Origin: Brachypterus glaber
Taxonomy: Eukaryota > Arthropoda > Insecta > Coleoptera > Kateretidae
DNA length: 64,000 nt
Direction: 5' to 3'
Assembly (NCBI GenBank): GCA_958510825.1
Contig: OY294048.1
Coordinates: forward strand, 12,417,589-12,481,588
The notes beneath the pieces were generated by a model, which saw nothing but the letters and a program-made list of their open reading frames with translations, did not search any database and had not been told where the DNA came from. A program made the position numbers and the translations under genes. Positions 57,055 to 64,000 of the stretch are shown here, in pieces; within the stretch, counting starts at the first letter, position 1, and every line of letters starts with the position of its first letter.

Positions 57055-57867
57055 GGGGAAGTCAGGGTTAACTGGGCTACAGGGTTAACTGGTCCACCTG
57101 AATTTTATCAAGTTTGTTTATTAGTATTGGCGCATTAGTGCAAATTCTAAAATATTTACTTAGTAGTATTGTTTAAAGTATTATGGCGGATCGTGTTGCC
57201 CACGTGTAAGTTGTAGTAAAGAAGGTTTATTTTTTTCGATGAAAAGTAGGTATTTACCTTAACTTTTATTTTTTAATATAATTTAATACTTTATTATTAA
57301 TAGGAGGATCTAGACTAATATTTTACCTAATATACTGAGTATTTTATTAATTATTAAGCATAATTGCCTCCTTCTAATATATTATTAAGTATTAAAATTT
57401 TATGATTTCATTCAGTGGTGTCACTCAGGGTTAACTGGTTCGGGGTTAACTGGACATGGTCAAAATCAATATTAATTAGTTCGGGGTTAATTGGGCCATG
57501 TCCAGTTAACCCCGGACCAATTAATTCTGAGATATATCTAATATTATGTTGTCTATTTTTATGTTAGAATTAAATTTCATTTGATTTTATTGACAATAAT
57601 TACAATACAATATATTTTTGTTAGTGGACCAGTTAACCCTGAGTAGTGGTCCAGTTAACCCTGGCCTATGGGGTTAACTGGTCCAGCGGGGTTAACTGCT
57701 TTATCGTTAATAACTTTTTTTATATAAATAATATTTGTCTGAACTATTAATATGTTCTAACTATAGTAATAATCTACCTTTTGCTATGGAAAATATTTGA
57801 AAATTGTTTACAGGTTTTTCAAAAACTCGATATGAAAAAAAGCTGCTCAGTTAACCCCGACTTCCCC
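57055..57867. mobile_element. TA-flanked MITE with ten GGTTAACTGG-type motifs
   Basis: Ends GGGGAAGTCAGGGTTAACTG and (inverted) GGGGAAGTCGGGGTTAACTG, with TA outside both (57053-57054, 57868-57869). AGGGTTAACTGGNCC or its complement appears ten times (two at each of about 57065-57095 and 57425-57450, others at 57500, 57629, 57652, 57671, 57689 and 57849), in both orientations. The 813-bp element is non-coding. Confidence 0.75.
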
Positions 57868-59147
57868 TACGTTATTCAGAAATAAGTTAGAGAAATTTAA
57901 AGGTTGGTCCGGAAATGAGTCCTAAGGGAGCTACGGCTCTTTAAAATTGTAATAAAAATAAGGTTTTAATTATTAACTCTTTAAGCTAGAGCGACGAGCT
58001 TTTGCATGTGTACCGGTATCAATAAGGGCAATAAGTTTATGTTAATTTATTTTTTCGAATTTATCCAGAAGCTTGCCTAGACAAAATATGTGAGGCTTAA
58101 CACATTTTTACCCCAAACTTTTTTATGTATATTTTTTTGGACTTTTTGTAAAAAATATTTAGTAAAAATATATAAAAAATTTCATATAGTGTAACACTGT
58201 AGGGGCAACGTTTTCAAAAAAAATGCAATTAAGAGGAAGTAACATTTTGTGAAACTAAAAATTTTACTTTTTGAAAGGCTACTACTCCTTTAATATTAAA
58301 TTTAGGTGTTTTGGTGAAGAATACATTTTTGCTTAGTTTTAAATGAAGAATCGCCCTGCAGAATTAAAATTTTATTGGTGCTTTTTATGTTCCCCATTCA
58401 ATATGTCCATCTTCGAAGGGCCGCAGTTCCCTTAGGGCTTATTTCCGGACCAACCTTTATAGGAACTTTTTTTTTCATATTTTTTAACTTATATATATAT
58501 ACATATTGCATGATAAAAACTATTTTCTCTTGTATATTTTTTCCTGCTGAATTAAAATCTGTGATAAAAATATATATTTTTTTTAATTGTGTTTTGGAGA
58601 TATTTTACTTAAAATTAAAATGAGCAAAAAAGCGGGCAATGAGGATTTTTTTGACGAATTTGTATTCAGAATAAAAAAAAATTAAAAAAGAAATTACGAG
58701 GTTTTTTTTTTGAATGTCTTAAATTTATGGTTTTAAGATTTTATGGCCTTCTCAGAAACGTTAAGTTTTTAATTTTTTTTTTGCAGATCTGGATCCAGCA
58801 TCTAAAAATATATAAGAAAACGTCAAAAGCAACTGAAATATAAAACCGCCTTTTATCTATTAAACAGAAAATTTTCTCAAAAACGGTTGGTCCTACGGTG
58901 TTAAATATAAAGAGCCTTTTTTTTGCTTTAACTTTTTTTATTATCTGCATTTTACATTTTACAAATTACATCTTTGAATATTCATTGTTTGCTGACAATA
59001 TTGATGTTGCCCATTTGTAACTCTATTTTCATATTCGCAAAACCATTTACTTTCAAGCCTCTATTTATCATTAAAGGTTATTTGATATATCAGCACATGT
59101 GAACCTGTAATTTAATATTGAAGAGATATCATTTATTACTACATAAC
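57868..59147. other. Intergenic, no gene; two short imperfect inverted segments
   Basis: 57893-57965 and 58420-58470 are related in inverse orientation (GGTTGGTCCGGAAATGAGTC … and TTATTTCCGGACCAACCTTT), so 57890-58470 is probably a decayed foldback. The TA-like ends are not clear. 58375-58950 has only AT-rich frames. Confidence 0.4.
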
Positions 59148-60555
59148 TAGACATCGGATTTTAGCGAGTCGTGACGTCAAAATGCATAGCCGGGTACAAT
59201 AAGTTAACAAATTCATATTAATTTTATGAAATTGTTTAATATGTTGCCAAACTACTACATTACCAAAGAAAATTAGTTAAATATTATGAAAATCCCGTTT
59301 TATTTAAGTAAAAGAAAATTAAATAACATTTCTGAAAATTACGATTTAGTTGGGCTCTTTATTAATCCAAATTTAATTTTATAGTGTTGTGGCATGGTAG
59401 CTGGGTATTACTTTTACCAGGTTAAAAAAAGATCTGTCTGGCCAATCGTTTTTTATTCGCAATAAAAGGTCACGTGACTTTTATAACTTGTGATTAAAAT
59501 TAATTTTGTATTTTTTTACTTACTTTAAATATTAAATTGTCCTTGCTCCTCATCTCTTTTATGGGTTTTTGTGTTCACATGTCTTAAAATATTAGTTTTT
59601 CTTTCCCAGGTTAAGTCTTTTTTACAAAATGTGCAGTGTAAAATATTGCCGTCAAACTCTAGTTCTGGATAATCTTCAATCCACGATTTAACCGTAGTAA
59701 GTAATGGTTTTACGAACATTTTATTAAGGGATTAAACTAATGAAATGAACGGTGAAAAATGAATATTAGATTAGGCCCAAACGAAAAAGTTAGAGCAAAA
59801 AAAAGAAATTAATTCGCATTGCTAAGTCAAACGAAATCACTCAATTTACTTGCAATAAAAACCTTGTTTCCGCATGCGCGTGATACTAACCAATAAAATA
59901 ACGTACATGTTACAGGCTTGATCTTACATCTCACTTATTTCGTCGCACGCATACGGAAACATGTTTAGAGCTTTTAGATCTCTGCAGAGTACATGTCTAT
60001 AACGAGTTCAAATAGATTTCACCTTCCAGTCACCTCTTCACAAATTAAATAAAACACAAAAAGATTTCGTGGGTAGTTTGTTTTTTCTACAAACACTATA
60101 AGTTTTAGTTGTGTAATTTTGTATTTTATTTATAATATGAAAGAAAAAAGATTTGAGTAAAAATAATAATTTTGAAGATATTTTTAAAAACATTTTTCAC
60201 AAGGTCTAAACGTCACGTGAGCTGTTATTGCGAATAGAAAAGGATTGGCCAGGCAGATTTTTTTTAACTTGATAAAAGTAATAGCCAGCCTTCATGTGAC
60301 AATACTATTAAATAAAATTTGAATCATTTAAAAGTCCAACTAAATCATAATTATCGGATCTGTTATGTTTTTTTTTTTAATTTTCTTTTATTTAAATAAA
60401 AACGTTAGGGGATTTTATAATTACATAATATTTATATACTTTTCTTTGTAAATGTAGTAGTTTGATAGATTATAAAACATTTTTATAAAATTATTATTAA
60501 TTTGTTGAACGCGGCTATGGATTTTGACGTCGCGACTCTTTAAATCCGATATCTA
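59148..60555. mobile_element. hAT element, 1.4 kb, with perfect 8-bp target duplication
   Basis: TACATAAC occurs exactly outside both ends (59140-59147 and 60556-60563), the 8-bp duplication typical of hAT elements. Ends TAGACATCGGATTTTAGCGA and (inverted) TAGATATCGGATTTAAAGAG start inverted repeats of roughly 350 bp that continue through TGGCCAATCGTTTTTTATTC. The only frame inside is the small zinc-finger ORF at 59525-59719; no transposase catalytic core is present, so the element is non-autonomous. Confidence 0.85.
59525..59719 (-). CDS. BED/CGGBP1-like zinc-finger ORF in the hAT element
   Basis: 64 codons from ATG (59719). The sequence VKSWIEDYPELEFDGNILHC, TFCKKDLTW and ILRHVNTKTHKR holds a C-x2-C…H-x5-H finger (Cys34, Cys37, His52, His58), the pattern of the N-terminal DNA-binding finger of hAT transposases and of the hAT-derived CGG-binding protein CGGBP1. 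The frame stops just before a good splice donor (TTAAAGTAAGT, near 59517), so it may be the first exon of a transposase with a lost second exon, or a finger-only protein. Its location inside the terminal-repeat element means it is not a host gene. I cannot tell whether it is expressed. Confidence 0.6.
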   Translation of the reverse strand: MFVKPLLTTVKSWIEDYPELEFDGNILHCTFCKKDLTWERKTNILRHVNTKTHKRDEEQGQFNI

Positions 60556-60563
60556 TACATAAC

Positions 60564-61130
60564 ACAGGGTGCGAAGCTACGAAGCTAATGATCAAGAAAA
60601 AAAAAAATAAAAATCTCCAGAAAAATAAACTTTTACACAAGTAACAGAAAGAAAGGCTTTAAGAACAATTACAAAAATGAGAAACCTCAAGAACCCATTA
60701 CACAATCCGTCCAATAACCTTTTATATGAGAAACTGGTATAGAACCATTTGGTAACAGACTTACAAGACTAAGAAAAAAATTCAGCGATAACAACGAAAA
60801 TATGGATAAGATAGAACAGTATGATAAATATGATAATCCTACAAATAATGCAAAAAGACGACACCCTTCTCTACCACTCTATCAGTCCTTAGTTCAATGA
60901 ACATTCTTACATTATTTATCATTATTATTATTATTCTCTTTTTATATAAAATGTATCATATTATTTAATTACTAAAAAAAATTGTAAATCTTAATGTAGG
61001 TATTGTAAATTCTCGGCAGAAAGACCTCAGTCGTTAGCCCTTTGCTATCTCCAATAAATATTTTTATTATTATTATTATTTATTTGGTATATCCAATAAA
61101 TATTTTTATTATTATTATTATTTAAACTTT
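60564..61130 (+). pseudogene. Probable 3' end of a LINE, with (ATT)n tails
   Basis: Around 60730-60895 one frame reads NRLTRLRKKFSDNNENMDK then RRHPSLPLYQSLVQ*, and the untranslated stretch after it ends CTCCAATAAATATTTTTATT and (ATT)n, partly duplicated at 61089-61122. The layout is that of a LINE 3' end; the peptide is too decayed to name. Confidence 0.4.
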
Positions 61131-64000
61131 TATAAACTTGTATTTAATACATGTTTCTGAAACTTTAATAATTAAGCCTTGTTTAATTATTTATTATTTG
61201 CTATTAACGAATTCTTTATTAATTTAACGGTTTCAGTTTTAAACTGCTTACAAAACTTTGTTACGAGTTATTTATATAATTTATTTATGACCAAGATCTT
61301 TCATAAATTGCTCCTAACTGAATATTTTTTCATACAATACAAGGCCGTATCCAGGAGGCTGGATTGGGGGCTCCCCCACCCCCCCTCGAAATCCTAAAAT
61401 TTTATACAAAAATCAATTTATACATATATTTACCATTGCAATGGAAAAGCCGATGCATTGGCTAGTTAAAAAAAATGTTACTATGTTTAAAAAAATTATA
61501 CAAACATTTTCGCTTTTCGCTTTTAATTATTTTCGGGATTTTGATAAAAAATATGTCCCGAAAAAAATCCTGGATAAGCCTTGATACAATATATTGCAAC
61601 AGATAGGTACAATAGGTACTTAATTGATATTTACCCCAATGACTATAGGTATTATTCTCAGTAGACAAATATCAATCAGGGATTTAATTAAAATCTTGCA
61701 ACAATACAAAACAAACGTTTATCTGTAAATTGTCATATTGAAATTTCAATATGAAAACGCATAGATAAAAGCTAGGTATACAAAAGTTATATATTGATTA
61801 AAGTTATCAAGAAAAATATAGTTCTCGGATGAACAAACTGACTTTATACTAAAAATTTAGGATATTTTTTCAAAGTTTGTTTTTGGAAAAAATATGTGAC
61901 TTACAAACAACTAAGCCTGTCACGTGATCATATGGCTTTTCATTTAATCGTAGATTTTTAACAAAAACAAGGAACATAGGATCCAAATTTTAAATCTTTA
62001 CCCCATGTGGTCCAAGCGTTTTTGAAATATATCGTAGTCACAGATTTTCCGAGACAGACCGACCGACAGACAGACTTTTTAGCGGAAATTAAGTATCATT
62101 TTTTCTAAAACTTTGAGAAATTAAAAAAAAACAATATTTTTTTTTTAAATATTGCTTTCCCGCTATAAACATTTTAAAAAATTGATTATTTTTGCTTTTT
62201 ATGTCGATACAACTCAAAAATAACAAATTTTCCGGACAAACCGATAACTTAAGAATAATTTGAGCTAGAAATTCGGCATACAGATTTGGGATTGTTTTTG
62301 ATAAAAATTGAGGTATTTTAGCGAAAGTTGGTTTATAGTGGTTTTTGTGGTCGCTAAAATTTAATCTAACCACCCCAGGCATGGGGGGGGGGGGGGAATA
62401 TTTTACAATATTTTCGTAAAAAATGTTGAGTCTTTTTTAAACTGATAATAATAATACTAATAATAATACAAATTTTTTAACTCGGCCCTCTGGAGGAAGG
62501 GAAATTAATTAATTAATTAATTAATCTATGGAATTTCGGAAAATCCTTTCTCTATTAAAAACAAATAATGGGAAATCAATATAAAAATGTAAAGATAAAC
62601 GGATTTAAAAGTTAATTATAATTAAACAGATTACTGATCTGAGATTAGGTAGGACATAAAGCAGATTGTTTACAAAATATTCTTTCATTAAAAAGATCAA
62701 TTACAAACAAGCTATCAAGATTGTAATGATTTGCTTTTCATAGTATACCCTTTACGGATGTGACGAGTATCAAAAACTGGCACACCCAGGATTTTTCTTG
62801 GAGGGGCTAGAGCCAAACAAACATTTTAATTATTTTATTCTTTTAGGTAAGTAAAATTGTTAAAATAAATGTAAACAAATAAAATTAGAGGGCTTTGGGG
62901 GGCTACAGCCTACCTGTTTTTTTTTAATTTTCATTTTTATTTTCATTTAATCAACATCAAAAAGCCTTTATCCTCGCTTTTATCCGTTTTTTCCGATCAT
63001 CTCATATAATCTTGAACATTATGTAGGGATATCTGCAAATGTGTTCACTTTTTATAATTTGTCCCTTTCATTGTTTCTAGATCTATTTTATTCAGATCTA
63101 TTCCTTTATAAATCAGGCAATCTGTGAACTGGGATTTCCAGGAAGGGAATATAAACATAGGCGGCGACTTTTTAAAATTCCAGGGTAGGGGCAATTTCTT
63201 TTTTGAAATACAAACATATATAAAAGTTATAAGGTGTGTACTTGGGGCAGTAGGGTAAATAACTTTATTTCAAAAAAAGATATAAATTCAAAATTTTTAT
63301 TCGTATGATAATAAAAGTTTTATTTAATTATTGTTTATTTGATGAGGAGTGACGGATCAAAACAGTCGTCATGTCAGACATTATTAAAGGCCAAATTGGC
63401 AGAAACAAGTATGCTTAATGGCACTAAGAGTCTTATGGTACCATTTGCCAAACCTTTTCATCAGAAACGACGATAATATCTTTATCACCAAGAACTCCTT
63501 GTTTTTTAAAATCAAAATGGCGGTTTTGATCCGGTACTCCTCAGATGTATTGGTAGCCCAATCATGATCACAGGGCTTTTTAAAGATTTTTTACAGCGTA
63601 ACCAATACATACAAAAATAATTTTAAAAATATGGATTCCGACAAAATTTAAAAGTTTAAACAAATAAGTCTGTGATCTATCTATGTCAACCATGGCAATA
63701 AGTTTCAGTTTAAACAAATAAAATTTATAAATTTGTTAAAGAGCCTAGCATTGCATGCAGAATTATGAAAGTACTATTAATTTTAAAATAGTTTTACAAT
63801 TTAAAATATTTATGAAAATATTCTTATCTTTTACAAAAATGTAAAAAGAACTAAACGCTGATAAGGAAAATTCTTACGAGATTTATTAAAAGTAAAGACA
63901 ATCTTCTAAATGGGGCCGGCCCCGTGTTACTAGTTCAGGGGAGACCAGGCCCTGGTCCCCCCGGAATCGCGTCTATGAATATAAAGGTCGATGGGATGGC
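61131..64000. other. Intergenic, no gene seen
   Basis: 61970-62340 contains a family B copy with the GACCGACCGACAGACAGAC microsatellite. 62345-62400 has a long G run. 62500-62525 is an AATT repeat. 63905-63975 is a GC-rich palindromic stretch (GGGGCCGGCCCC). The open frame at 62089-62382 crosses repeat sequence. No exon recognised. Confidence 0.4.

Overview
This window looks like a repeat-choked nuclear genome of an insect or close arthropod. It is AT-rich, and it has spliced genes with GT-AG introns of kilobases, a 200-base assembly gap, and many transposons: non-LTR retrotransposons, mariner, hAT, a Mutator-like element, a probable Harbinger MITE, a tRNA-derived SINE and long foldbacks. The genes present (a class C glutamate-receptor-like GPCR and a GPI-anchored Ly6/three-finger protein) are typical of insects. 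I cannot fix the order.

Host coding sequence totals under 2.5 kb, and all of it lies on the minus strand. (1) At 1219-1425 is the first coding exon of an unrecognised acidic, Ser-rich protein; its remaining exons lie beyond the left edge. (2) A metabotropic-glutamate-receptor-like gene shows its end of the cysteine-rich domain (19908-20043) and its whole seven-helix domain and tail (15185-14032). The two exons join perfectly in frame, but no ligand-binding exons were found. Just downstream (12680-14030) is a tandem array built from an internally deleted copy of the receptor's last exon. (3) A complete Ly6-like gene has three exons (47906-47858, 26901-26767, 22305-22082) that join in frame to a 135-residue protein with signal peptide, ten mature cysteines and a GPI tail.

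The rest is layered repeats. Several can be dated against one another because an uninterrupted copy or reading frame survives. A 2.1-kb foldback interrupts a LINE reverse transcriptase at a 4-bp duplication, and removing it restores the LINE codons. A SINE sits in one arm of that foldback. A TAA-flanked MITE interrupts one copy of a two-copy repeat. A TA-flanked element interrupts a satellite-like array. One palindrome sits at the centre of another.

The pattern I find most striking is a set of 0.4-1 kb elements, many flanked by TA, that carry a family-specific 8-14 bp motif reiterated through the element and its terminal repeats: GGGTTAACTGG at 57055-57867, CCTAATTTCGGA at 28169-29072 and 37275-37656, TTTCGACC at 10490-11292, AGTTCGCAAAA at 38345-39346, and others. 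Three of these families also share a purine-rich terminal tip. This looks like a modular design of common cleavage end plus private binding-site iterons.
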